Shown: in pieces, positions 1-11,100 of the stretch
How positions within the stretch are numbered: the first letter of the stretch is position 1
How the letters are laid out: each line of letters begins with the position of its first letter
Assembly: GCA_004802725.1 (NCBI GenBank)
Contig: SGPM01000380.1
Coordinates: forward strand, 1-24,549
Direction of reading: 5' to 3'
From: Antrodiella citrinella
Lineage: Eukaryota > Basidiomycota > Agaricomycetes > Polyporales > Steccherinaceae
DNA: 24,549 nucleotides
The notes under the pieces: model-generated
Seen by the model: the letters and a program-made list of their open reading frames with translations, nothing else
The model's database searches: none
Told to the model about the DNA's origin: nothing
Translations under genes and position numbers: made by a program

Positions 1-8
1 TCCCTCGA

Positions 9-526
9 TTGTCAGAGTTTGGCCTGAAGATGACACTGCATTCATGGCTGCGCTATTCCTCGGTCCCACTCATGACCCTCGATGTGCGGGGCAATATGGA
101 CGGCCTGCGATTACGGGACCTCCATCGGCCCGTCAACGAGTGGGATCTCACACGCTTCACATGCGAGCCCTCATCCCTAGCATGCGCTTCTTCAGCGACT
201 ACTTCCCGTGGTACATCGAGGTCGAGACATCCAATCCAACCGGCATCACCATGTATGACCTTTTCCGAGTCATCCGGATTTTGATGCAGATGCAGATCTC
301 GCACAAGGATTACTACAATTGCGAGATGGACGATCGCGTACGCGCGCAGGTCGCAGAAGTGTATGTCCGCCGGTGTCAAGGCGAGCAGGCTGAGTCCTCT
401 TCTTCTTCACGTCGACTCAAGTCACACAGCATTGGCCGTTCACGGTCGCACCTTGACCGTAGCCGAGAGGACCGCGAACGTCCTCCACGAGATTGGCGTC
501 TCGATTTCTCCGGAGATCGTGCGTAG
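9..526 (+). pseudogene. DUF6699-like gene, copy 1, frameshifted
   Basis: The reading starts in one frame at position 9 (a LRYSSVPLMTLDV segment) and continues in another from about 170 (SMRFFSDYFPWYIEVE, then TMYDLFRVI and a helical stretch ending VYVRRCQ). Together they resemble the small DUF6699 domain common in Agaricomycetes: an LRY..P..WDV-like start, a PW.I.V strand and a helix after it. The function of that family is unknown to me. The frame change lies at about 170-180, where copy 2 (2308-2575) has one more base and reads straight through, so copy 1 seems to have lost a nucleotide. The C-terminal part becomes a Ser/Arg-rich tail ending at 526. The family call rests on pattern memory. 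The left end may lie outside the window. Confidence 0.45.
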
Positions 527-540
527 AATGTCTTTCAGCC

Positions 541-2300
541 ATCGGTCACAGATCGTACTAACGTGACTGCTTCTTTTGTCCTCAAGATACTTTCGTGCCA
601 TTTCAAGTGCGAACGTATGGAGTTGTCCACAAACAGAGAGATGCACTACTCCTCGTCATCGCTCTTCAAGTAATCGCAGCTGTTGATATCAATCTGTTGC
701 GGCGTCATCCAATGGAAGGCCTCTCACGGTGTCAACAGGTATCGCTCGATTTACCCTTACTACCAGGCTTCTCATCCACTTTGTACCTCTTCCAAGTGAG
801 TTCATCACATACGCATTCCATTATACCCAATTCCACTCATCAGTGCTAACGTATTGGAACTCGAAGCTCAATTTACCCTTACTACCAGGCCTCCCATCTA
901 CATATTTCAATAACTATCATGGCTGTTTCCGAGTCTCCTTTGGCTCAGTTCATCGCATGCAAACTCGAATACACACCTCGGTGACCTTTGCGCACTCTAT
1001 CTATCGCAACAGTCCGCAGCCGGGTTTTCCGGGACTCGTCCGGCCATAGGTTATTCATCTCGGCCTTCATACTCTCCTCAAAAGTCATCTGCAACGACAC
1101 GCATCAACATCGAGCCGAAGCCTGCAGAAGACGTTGCAATGACTTGGTGCACACGGTTGCGGTCGGCATTCAGGCTTACAGTGCGCCGTCACCGTTCTCA
1201 CCAGAATTCAGCCCGTCATCTCCCTCGAGTCTCAGCATTCGTCGTTCGCGGTCCTCCACAAGATTGGAGTTTGCAGTTCTCCACGACGAGGCAGAATGCG
1301 TTCGGTGCTGCGCTATCGCAGCTATCCGTTGAAGACGTCACGGGTATGGTCACCAGTACCGGATTTCATAGCGGAAACGGCCTCCCAGGCCACCGAGTCC
1401 CTTTTTGATTGCCATCTAGTCCACAGTGTCATCTTGTGGATATCGTGCGTACTATGTTTCAGCTGGTGTTAATTGCAACTCGTACTGACATGATGCATTC
1501 TTTCGTCCTCCAGACGGTTTTGTGCTAATTTACGCGCGAACGTATAGGATCGTGATTCACAAACAAAGAGACCCCCCCCTCTTGGTCATTCCTTTTTAAG
1601 CTGAACCAGCCGTTGATAGCAATCCGTCGCTCGCAGCATCATTCAGTGGAGGACTTCTCCTCACGTCTACTAGCATCGCTCGATTTACCCTTACTACCAG
1701 GCTTTCCATCCACATCCACATATTCCGAGACCTGTCACGACAATCGGACACTCACGCCTATTTTCGTGCTCCCTCTGACTCAGTTCATCGCATACGCATT
1801 GCACCGGACTCGACTCCACACCTCAGTCACCTTTGCAGCACTAGCCCGTATTGCGGCTGTGCTGGACTCGTCTGCCCACCAACTATTCATCTCGAGTTTC
1901 ATGCTCTCCTCAAACATCATCCTCAACAACGTCTATCAACATGAACTGAAGATTTGTGACGGGTGCGTCGTCTGCTGCTTTCAGCTCCGTTTCTGTCCTC
2001 CAAAGCTACTGCTAACCTCTCCCTCACAGATCCCGATCATTATTACTTTACGTCTCTGTATAGCACGCAGTGCAATCTCCCATACACCGTCATCACACCT
2101 CTCACGTTGTCTTTCCATCACGGTATACCAGAAGCATGTCACTCGACATCGCCGGCCTTTATCGCGTCAGTCGACGCTACTCATGTGCGATAACACCTAT
2201 TGGGTCGATTATGGCGCAGGGCATGTTTGCTTTGCGGGAGATCAATCAGATGGATTGTCACATAACAGGGTGCACATAGAACGGGAGCCAGAGTGACGAC
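541..2300. repeat. Degenerate tandem-duplicated region
   Basis: Two or more diverged copies of one segment lie in tandem. The stretch at about 530-780 matches about 1445-1715, and about 865-1130 matches about 1680-1960, at an eye estimate of 70 percent or a little more. The most conserved block, ATTTACCCTTACTACCAGGC, occurs at about 749, 871 and 1683. Flanking landmarks such as CTCAGTTCATCGCAT and CATACTCTCCTCAAA or its variants repeat in the same order. Open frames here are short and not consistent between copies, so no gene is called. The block probably derives from the 3' part of the DUF6699-like gene family that flanks it. Confidence 0.55.
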
Positions 2301-2307
2301 AGAAGCG

Positions 2308-2640
2308 GGCGTTGCACGCTTCACATGCGAGCCCCCCATCCCTAGCATGCGCCTCTTCAGCGACTACTTCCCGTGGTACATCCAGGTCGAGATATCTAAT
2401 CCAACCGGCACCACCATGTACGACATTTTCCGAGCCGTCTGAATTTTGATGCAGACGCAGATCTCGTACGAGGATTCCTACAGTTGCGAGATGGACGAAT
2501 GGGTATGCGCGCAGGTCGGCGGTCGCAGAAGTGTATCTCTGCCGGTGTCAACTTCAATCAAGGTGAACAAGCAAATCTCTCGATATGCGTACGGAGGGTA
2601 GATCTCTACTACGAGATGAAACTCAAGGGGCCGTCCAACA
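2308..2640 (+). pseudogene. DUF6699-like gene, copy 2, broken
   Basis: About 230 bases match copy 1 (148-380) closely, including the stretch coding SMRLFSDYFPWYIQVE. This copy keeps the reading frame where copy 1 is shifted. It has its own lesions: a TGA replaces the Arg codon of the FRVIR segment at about 2442, and about seven extra bases near 2517 change the frame. A downstream piece reads CVRRVDLYYEMKL, which resembles the RR.D.L motif near the end of DUF6699 domains. Both copies therefore look dead, with different mutations, so the duplication came before the loss of function. Confidence 0.5.
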
Positions 2641-3304
2641 ACTCATCTCGAAGATATCCCGTCGCCTGCTACTTTCAGCCCCGTTTTGTAATCCGTCCCT
2701 CAGCGGGATATGATGATATCCTCTCTGAGTTCCTAAGGCGTCTCCGCGAAAGTCCTCCCAGTGCTCTGGCCAGGACCACTTCATCGAGATTCACGTTACA
2801 CCTTCGCACCTTTAACCTGTTGCTGAAGCGTAGTGAAATTTAGGTGAGTATACACATAAGATAATATCACTCGTTATCATGGGACATCATTGACGAGCTC
2901 GTCGCAGATGGATTGTCATTTCATTTCCTCATTTCTTGCCACCCTGCCATCCCTGCTCAACGTCTCGTGCCCCGTCTTCTCGACATACATGGCGGACCTC
3001 TATCCCACTTACGCTCTTCAGTATCCACGTCAGACTCTCCATTTATTGCCGCCGACCACATACTGTCTTGCAAATGGTAAGTTGATTCCCCATACAAGTT
3101 CAGTCTTCATTGTATTGAACTCAATTGTCAGGTCACTGTATGGCACTGCAACCTCCTGTTACGATAGCAAATAGGTGTTTGCTGGTTGGTCCGGTGATTC
3201 TATGGTCTTGGCAGGACCATCCCCTACGTCTTGTCTTCCAGTGACTCTTTCCCTCATCGTCCCGCACCTCATCTCACCTGCCACATCCCACAGTCAGCGT
3301 AGAG
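2641..3304. other. Intergenic stretch with gene remnants
   Basis: No gene can be supported. An open frame at 2890-3174 has no recognisable domain. A possible intron (GTAAGT at about 3078 to a CAG near 3132) suggests an old exon. A short block around 2655-2700 resembles 1965-2005, so the decayed duplication reaches at least this far. The last 130 bases lie upstream of the integrase-core gene and are pyrimidine-rich, as expected of a fungal promoter. Confidence 0.3.
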
Positions 3305-5133
3305 ATGTCTGTCCCTTTACCTCTCAGCTCTATTATCACTGCCTTTGACCTTCTGAAGCGAGACGTGGAGGTCGCCTTGAACACTCAGGTTGGAGATGGG
3401 GCACGGTTGGAAGAGCAAGTGCAGGCGTGTTATCGATTCTCAGCTAGCATGCAGCAGGTATGTCTCTTGTAGTCTTGTTGAATTTGACAACACCTCTGAC
3501 AAGTGAATCACAGCATGCAGGTCTCGTCCCTCCACAAGACCTTGCCGTGATTGTTTCATCTCTCGACGAGATGGTCACCGGTCTGCAAGCCGCTAAGACT
3601 CGCTCCACAGACAATCCCGATCTTCCCCCCACAGAGGCTGCACACCGAGTGCATACAGGTCGTCGCGGACGTCCTCATATCGAGTTCGACCCAGAGATTC
3701 TGCAGATCTCTCTTCAACATGCCTCCGTCACCGAATTGGGTCACATCTTCGGTGTTTCCTCACGTTCAGTTCGCCGAGCCGGTGTCGAGCACGGCTTTCT
3801 TACCGCCGCCGAACCTGTGTACATCCAATTCGTAGGGGAGGATGGCCAGCTATATCGACAATACTCCTCGTCCACGGCAGCACAGTCTGATATCAGTGAC
3901 AACGAACTCGACGCAATTATGAGCGACATCGTGCAGACCTTCCCTACATTTGGTCGACGTATGATCGACGGCCACCTGATGCATCTTGGTCATCGCATTC
4001 CCCGCAGCCGTATTCAAGCATCGTACGCTCGTGTCCATGGTCCTTCTCAAGCAGCCTTTGGAGTCAGGCGCATTACACGCCGGGTATATAATGTTGCAGG
4101 TTACAACTCACTGGTACACCATGACGGGCAGCACGGTATGTACACTACTTCTCTTTGTTCCCAATTTTACTCAGCATTTATACTCTAGGTCTCATCCGCT
4201 GGAAGATTGTTGTCCATGGATTTATTGACGGATACTCGCGTTTCATTACGGGAATCCGCGCCCATAACAACAACAGAGCGGCGACAGTTCTTCAGCTCTT
4301 TCATGAGGCCGTCGCCATTCATGGGGTACCGTCGCGTGTACGCGGAGATCATGGAGGTGAGAACGTAGATGTTGCGGCGTACATGGAGGAGGTACGTGGA
4401 CATGGACGTGGTTCGTACATATGGGGGAGGTAACTGTTGTCATCTTAGTGTATACAGATTATGAATTAAAGTATCGTCCTTCTGCAGAAGTGTTCACAAC
4501 ATTCGCATCGAGAGGCTATGGTACGATATGACCTCTGGTATCGGGTCGAAGTGGAAAGCTATCTTTCAAGAGCTCGAGACCATGCATGGCTTGGATCACG
4601 AAAACCCTAGCCACATATGGCTTCTTCATCACGTCTTCCTGCATCTTATCAACGCCGACATTCTACGCTGGGCAGAAACTTGGAACCACCATCGTATGGA
4701 CATCCCAGGTTTTGGACGCAAGAGTCCATCCGATATGCGGTGGCTCAGCATGCTCCAGCATGGTCCACGCGGATTCACCGTTTCCAGTGCGTCCGCTGCT
4801 GCCTTTCAACCTCCCGAAGACGCTATAGACCCGGAGAGCATCCACGAGTACGGGGTTGATTGGGACGCACTCGACTCCGCTCGCATTCTCGATCATCACC
4901 ATTCGAGCAATGCTCCCGATATCATGGGCGAGAACCCGTTTCTTTCACATCTTCCCGAGCACTTTAGCATGGTAGAAGTACAGCAACCAGCGTGCCCGCT
5001 GTCTGAGCAGCAGGTTCGGTACCTGGACCTGCAACTCTCTCAACTCTCCATCCATGCAACAGTTGTTGGCTACAAATCTCTGTGGGACACAGCCCTACAC
5101 ACTTGCATGTCAATCTTTACACAGTCTGTGTGA
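3305..5133 (+). CDS. Integrase-core (DDE) domain protein, four exons
   Basis: The inferred exons are 3305-3457, 3514-4135, 4189-4429 and 4488-5133. The introns are 56, 53 and 58 nt, all GT-AG, and the joined frame is open for 553 residues. Around residues 100-140 a basic GRRGRP patch and a helix-turn-helix ([18 protein letters not shown]) suggest DNA binding. The catalytic core follows: HHDGQHG with Asp255, RGDHGGEN with Asp312, and RIERLW with Glu347. The Asp-Glu spacing of 35 positions is that of retroviral-type integrases. Exon 3 reads through a decoy GTACGT at 4392 because the family motif [13 protein letters not shown] needs that sequence. The protein matches the integrase-core proteins common in Agaricomycetes. 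No terminal inverted repeats or companion genes were found. It may be a transposase-like gene or a domesticated one, and substrate and function are unknown. The start is the first ATG that splices in frame. Confidence 0.85.
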
Positions 5134-6459
5134 TTTAGTACTCCGAATCCATTGTATATAGTGCAGTCAATGTATGAAATTATGATTTATGTACCATGGA
5201 ATCTAGCAATGCGAAGAGGCGAGCTAAGGATATCGGCAGCGACAGAGATGTCTGCGATCGATGCCATGTGCCTACTACTGGAAACAAATACCGAGTATGA
5301 AGGCATCTGAGATGATGGGGTCGGTGATGAGCCTCGATCCTCGCTGGTACCCGCGCGCCGCTATTACGCACCGACTAGCACCCATCCGCCCCTACCTCGG
5401 CACCTTCGGAGACTTCTCGTCCGCTACGTCGACTCGTATTCATGTCCGCACATCCCGACGAATGACCCGCGCATCACCCGCGACGTCCGAAACCCTCGAG
5501 CCTGCGTCCGCGCACCGTCCGGAGCCACGCGAGAGCTATACGACCACCTCCGATACTTCCTTTCATGCACCCGTTCGTATATTGTATCTCCCTCGGACGT
5601 TGTATCGTACTTTCCGAACCTTTCTCGGACACTTTCGGACACTTTTGTTCATCTCATTTCTTACTTCTCGACTCTTTCTCGTAACTACCGATTTGATTAG
5701 TCCGTATCCTACTATAAGTAGGCNCACTATGTACATTAGAACAAAAAGAAGATCCCCCTCCCNTTTTCCCCCTTAATACCTGTGAGAGCGAAGATTTCAC
5801 GAACCCCTGCGAACCGCGTGCNTATATTTCTATTGCGACCCCTTTTTGCGTTCTTTGGTTATCCTGCGTTTACTGCGTTGCGTTGCGTTTCTAACAAGCC
5901 CCAAGTTCTACTGCGTTTACTACTGTGTTCACCTTCTACTGCGACCCCATTGCGTTTACGACCCTCTCGACGCCCTGTTTTCAACTCTGCTCGCTGTTCG
6001 ATATACTGCTATCGTCCCGCGTTTCCCTCCTTTATCTTCGCAATATCGCCCGCGGCCCCTATCGTCCATCGGTCCGGACACTCTCGGACCTATTTCTGTC
6101 AGCTTCGTACCTCCCGCGGACCCTCTCGATCGCGTTTTATCAGTCATTCAGTCATGACATATCCATTCCGCGCAGTCTAGTGCTTCTCCGCAGGCCTCGT
6201 AGCTATTTCGGTACTTCGCCCGTGCGGTCTCGTAGGTCACTGGGCGTCGCGCGAGTCATCTCGGACAACACACGAACATCACCGGATTACTCTACCCTAT
6301 TCCTAGGTCCTCGGCCCACCCTTACGACTCCTCTACTTACGCCCTTACGTGGTGTCCTCCTCCTGGAGTACCCCCATTGTTGGGTGTGGTACTTCTGCGT
6401 TCAGGAGCCCGTCTGGTGCATCAGCGTCATAGAAGGACTCACCGATGACTGATATCTTC
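5134..6459. other. Gene-poor stretch, possible decayed LTR or repeat
   Basis: No convincing gene was found. The stretch is pyrimidine-rich with repeated words such as TCGGACAC and TGCGTTT. A TATA-like ACTATAAGTAGG at about 5712 is followed by an A-rich and then a CCCTCCC tract. Three ambiguous bases (5724, 5763, 5822) fall within 100 bases, which often marks a multicopy sequence collapsed in assembly. This would fit a solo LTR or another dispersed repeat, but I could not define its ends. A 35-codon frame at 5196-5303 encodes a CDRCHVP motif and has no other support. Confidence 0.3.
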
Positions 6460-7873
6460 TCACTTCTTGTTTGGCCTCGCGACACCCTTTTCCTCCAAAA
6501 GTGCATGCAAATGGTCCATCCATTTCCAGTCAAATTTGCGCTCCGGTCGCGAATATGATGGATTGTAGACGTCCAAATGCGGGCCCGCATTATCTGTAGC
6601 TGGGACGACGAATATGAGCCCTTGCAGTAGGGGTAGCCTAAGCAGGGTGTTCTTCTATCTGTCCCATGGTACCATCCGTAGGGTAGTGTCCATGGGGAGC
6701 ACATATCGGAAGTTGAACTCGCCGTGGGAGCAGAGGCTAATGGTGATGGACATGAGCGTGGGTGGGGCTGCCTCCAGCAGTCGCAATGCGAAAATCCACA
6801 TAACGAACGTGTTGGTGTCCTCGACGACCCGACGTTCCCCGGAGAGAGTTCCGACAGTGTCCGCTGGATGGGGTTGCTCCTGGTCGATGGACAACGAGAG
6901 TGTGAGAGAGTGGAGAGACTGACACATTTTCTTGAGCTGCATAGGGACCCTACACTCAGGGAACACTGTGTCTTCCTCAATCCACTGTTCTCTGATCATA
7001 TCTGTGGGAACATGAGTATACAAAACATGCGCATATTTCGCAGGGAATATACCTGCTTTGACTGATTCCACATCAGTCTGGAAGAAGTCAATCCACAGCT
7101 CTCGGAGATTAGCTCCCATGATTGGCAGCATCATCTTCAGTTGCCACATCTCGACAACACTTTTAAGGCTGCACTGTACAGTCAGTGCCGTCAAGGTCCT
7201 TGGTGAGGCGACCTTGTACATCTTGCTCACCCAGTCCTCCTGTCCGAACTGGTGGGCCTCGGTTACTGGTCTCTCAGCAACATTCACTCGGCTCAGGCTC
7301 AGCTTATATGTGTGCGCCAACATGTCGGGCTGGATGTTCTCCAGCGGTGCCTCGACATTTATGCCAAACATAATAAGTTCCCTGACCCTCGTGAACTTGA
7401 GGAGTGTGTACAAAGCAGAGGAGGTGAAATGGCACCGGTTCAAGTGCACCTTGATTGATCGGGACTTGCAGTGGTGCCAGCCAGGAAAGAACGCATTCAC
7501 GTCTAGATCATCCACTACGCAGTAACCAATTTGGAGATTCTCGAGGTTGCGGCAAAAAGTCACGACTGTGCAGATGTCATTGACGGACAGGTTTGGTTGA
7601 TGGATCTCATGGTTGCTGTACTCTCGAGTGAGTGGGAAATGCGAACCCAGCACTGTGAGGGTATGAATATTGGCACTGAAGGCGGTATGCCGGTCACGGC
7701 GAATGCTGCCCACGCAGGCGGTGATGAAGTCATGGGCAGATCGTCTTTGGGTGAAAGAGAGTGTGATGCCCTGGAATATGACCTCTTGCACGTCCTCCTT
7801 CCATAGACGCGAGACTGTGGTAAGACTGTTGAGGGCTCGCATATCTTCACAGAGGAGTGCGACTACGGTCTTG
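6460..7873 (-). pseudogene. F-box/LRR-like protein, 5' truncated, internal TAG
   Basis: An open frame on the minus strand runs from the retrotransposon junction (7873) through an ATG at 7842 down to a TAG at 6655-6657. The same frame then continues with plausible protein to a TGA at 6460-6462. The body has repeated Leu-rich strand-helix units (NLENLQIGY, RVRELIMFG, NLRELWIDF, SLHSLTLSL), typical of the C-terminal halves of Agaricomycete F-box-like proteins. The F-box itself would lie upstream and is missing: the copia LTR abuts the coding sequence at a segment reading KTVVALLCED. The TAG removes the last 65 or so residues, a region that still looks coding. The gene is therefore cut at its 5' end and has one nonsense codon. 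The F-box assignment is by resemblance of the LRR part only. Confidence 0.55.
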
Positions 7874-8151
7874 TGTTGGAGCAGCCTTGCGTGGGCAGCA
7901 CCGCTTACCTGAGAGGTGTATGTGAGAGAGGCTTGCGACTTGTAAAATAGGTCTGTAAAACCGTATGGATTGGGGGCGCAAGAGGCTGCCCTTATATATA
8001 TGTACGAAGTAGTTTACATAAGCCATATTACCATATATGTTGCATAGGGACTTCGTATTGGCGTTGAGTATGCTGAGTCATAGCTGTGCCATAAGGGCTC
8101 AGCTCTACGTGATCCGGACTATGCCCGCAGTACGGGCTGTGCTGTTCAACA
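7874..8151 (-). repeat. Copia 3' LTR (element orientation)
   Basis: This 278-bp terminal repeat is about 97 percent identical to 13250-13527. Read on the minus strand it starts TGTTGAACAG and ends CTCCAACA. It contains a TATATATAAG box (complement of 7992-8001). Its outer edge touches the truncated F-box-like gene, and transcription from it would run into that gene. Confidence 0.95.
7992..8001 (-). promoter_or_regulatory. LTR TATA box
   Basis: The minus strand reads TATATATAAG inside the 3' LTR, about 150 bases upstream of the first ATG (7842) of the F-box-like fragment. The other LTR has a one-base variant at the matching place. As a promoter element it is inferred from sequence only. Confidence 0.5.
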
Positions 8152-11100
8152 CTCCCCCTCGCTAAGTGCCGCTACTTGAGTGCTCTTAGTGTTCTTAGGC
8201 GAATAGAATTCAAGCCCTAATAGACCTCTGAACTTGAGGAATTTGACATGGCCCAAGTTCTTGGTGAACATATCTGCGGGATTGTCGTTCCCTTCAATGT
8301 AGAAGAGTTCAACAGCACCAGATTGTACAACATCGCGAATGAAGTGATAGCGAATGTCAACATGCTTGGATCAGCATTCCTGAACAGGATTTGACGCCAT
8401 GAATATTGATCCTTGATTGTCACCGCAAATAGGTATGGCGTTCAGCTTGTAATAAAGTTCTCCAAGGAGAGACTTAATCCATAAGACTTGCTTGCAGCAA
8501 TCACCGAGTGCATAGTACTCAGCTTCCGTAGAAGACTGTGCAACAGATTTCTGCATACGGGACTGCCAGCTGAAAATGCTGCCAGCCAATTTAAGGAAGT
8601 AACCGGTTACTGATCGACGCTCGACAGGATCGGAAGCCCAATCTGAGTCGGTACATGCGGTTAATCCTCCCCCTGAAGTACCATCATATACAAGCGCATA
8701 ATCTTTAGTGCCTAGTAGATAGCGGCAGATATAGAGCACCTTGTTGAGGTGATCGGGTGAAGGGTTCAACGCAAAGCGTGACATGGTAGTGACTGCGTAT
8801 GCAATATCAGGACGTGTGCCCAACATGATGTACAGCAGTGAACCGATGACTGTCTGAAATCTTTGGTGAAGCTGGGGGTCAACTGGAGATGTATTCTCAA
8901 CAGGATGATAGCCAGCTGGGAGTGGAGTTTGCACAATTTTTGCATTTTGCATGCCAAAACGCTGCAGTACCTTATTCAGGTATGGTACTTGATCGATGAA
9001 GATCTTTCCCACATCACGGCGGATGCGCATGCGCAAGAATTCCTTGGTGTCACCCAAGTCTCTGCATTCCCATCGCTTCATGAAGTCAGCCTTCAATTTG
9101 GCAACAAGAGCCTTGTTCTTTCCACAGAACAGTGCATCATCAACATAGACAACGACGAGCACAATGTCTCCAGTCTTTTTGTCTTTGAAGACGAACAATC
9201 CGGCATCGGACTTCAATCGGGTACATCCGAGAAGTTCCATAGACTCATTCAGCGCTCGTCACCAGGCAAGACCTGCTTGTTTGAGTCCGTATAGTGCACG
9301 AAGTAGCCGGAGTACTTTGCGCTCTTGGCCTTTGACTTTGAAGCCTTCAGGTTGTTCCATGTAAATCTCTTCTTCAAGCTTACCGTATAGGTAGGCGCTT
9401 TTGACATGAACACCAGAGACGTGCCAGTCCTCAAGCGCAGCAAGCGCGAGTACAAGATGTACAGTTTCAAAGCGCACAACAGGTGAGAAGATCTGATCGA
9501 AGTCCACACCTTCGACTTGTGAGAAACCCTTGGCAACAAGCCTAGCTTTCTTTCGACCGTCAGATTTGACGTTGAATACCCAGCGGTTCCGGATAACTTT
9601 ACGCCCTTCAGGCAAGTTAACCAGCTCAAAGACTTTGCGCTTGTGAAGTGCCTCTAACTCTTCACGGCATGCATGTCTCCATTCCTCTTGCTCTTTCTCA
9701 GGGAGCTTTGAGATGTCACGGAAAGTCCATTCTCTAACGTTGGACTCATCTGGAAGGAGCTCTCGTTGTGGAATCGCTTTTGCAAGCAATAAATCGATTA
9801 GCTCTACTCCCCCTTCCCGGCATAATCTTGCCAGAATGTCTTTGACTTCGACTTCAGATGAAGCAGCATTGTCGCGTGAAGGATTTGGATGATCTAGATT
9901 AGGTCTGGGAACCTTATCTTGGATCAATTGCGGAGCATTACGAGAGCTACTCGGTTGTTCTCCCACAATCTCTTTCCATTTTCCCATGCACTCAACATCT
10001 TTGAATTGATCAACGGGGTTCCGTCGTTCCCCATAGACGTTGCCTGGTCGATTGACAGGTCTCCGCTCACGCCCTGAGTGCCTTGGCTGGGGAGCCGGCG
10101 GCTCTTCCGGAGGCGGTGGCGGCGGAGGAGGATTAGGCGCAGCGGCGCCGTCATGATCACCGTCGTGGTCACGACCCTCATCCCTTTGTGAAAGGTGGTG
10201 AGTATGATGTGGACGCGGAGCAGGTGCATCGTCATCGTCGTTAGCATCAACTTCAGGAGGAATATCAAGCGGGGTATCCGCGGGTTGATTGTCCTGTCCG
10301 ATGCGAGTTGTATTTCGCCTTCGTTGATCAGGACATCTAGGGAACATCTCTTCATCAAACACGGCAGTGATTGCAGTGAAGATTACATTGTTTGGTTGGC
10401 ACATGAATTTAAAGCCTTTGATGCCTTCAGCCACTCCGAGATAGATCATTAACTCAGATTTAGGCGATAGCTTGTTTAGCCGTACTTCTTTTGGAAGATA
10501 TACGTAGGTGCTGCAACGAAAAACATGGAGATGTGAGATGTCAGGAACATCGCCAGTCAACAACTCATGGGGGGTCCGCCATTCAAGGTGTTTCATGGGA
10601 GTTCTGTTGTAAACATGGACGGCGTGTCTGACAGCAAATTCCCACCAGGACGGGGGTAAGCAAGCGTCAAAGCGCATAGGCTCTGCCTTGTCCATAATGG
10701 TTTGAATCCATCTTTCAGCGCGTCTGTTCTGCTGGTGCATATTCGGAGCGCTTTGGAGTACTTTGATCCCAAGATCTGCCAGCATCTTTAAGAATTCATC
10801 TGATTTGTACTCTCCCCCTGCATCGGACATCCATTCCTTTATGGTCATCTTGTATTGATTTTTGACCATGGCAATGAATTATCATGTCGCTGTTATAGCG
10901 CCGGACTTTTTACGCAGGAAGATAATCCAGCCATTTGAGGTGTAGTCATCGTAGAATATGATGAAGTACTTGTTCCGGTGATAAGATTCCACCGGTAAAC
11001 TCTTAAGATCAGAATGAATCTTCTCAAAAGGTTTAGATGCGCGTGTTCTAGATGGCGGGAANGATTGAAGCTTCATCTTCCCTTCGGCACATCCACGGCA

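Noticed and set aside
3444..3929. Minus-strand frames over the integrase-core gene
   Set aside because: They lie opposite a well-supported plus-strand exon with HTH and DDE motifs.
4392..4397. GTACGT as the donor of the third intron in the integrase-core gene
   Set aside because: Using it would remove the conserved GRGSYIWGR segment. The donor at 4430 keeps it and joins in frame to [11 protein letters not shown].
6345..6980. Minus-strand open frame of 211 codons overlapping the F-box-like gene in another frame
   Set aside because: Most of it is a Cys/Ser-rich shadow of the LRR gene. Only its last 35 codons look plausible, and they have no family support.
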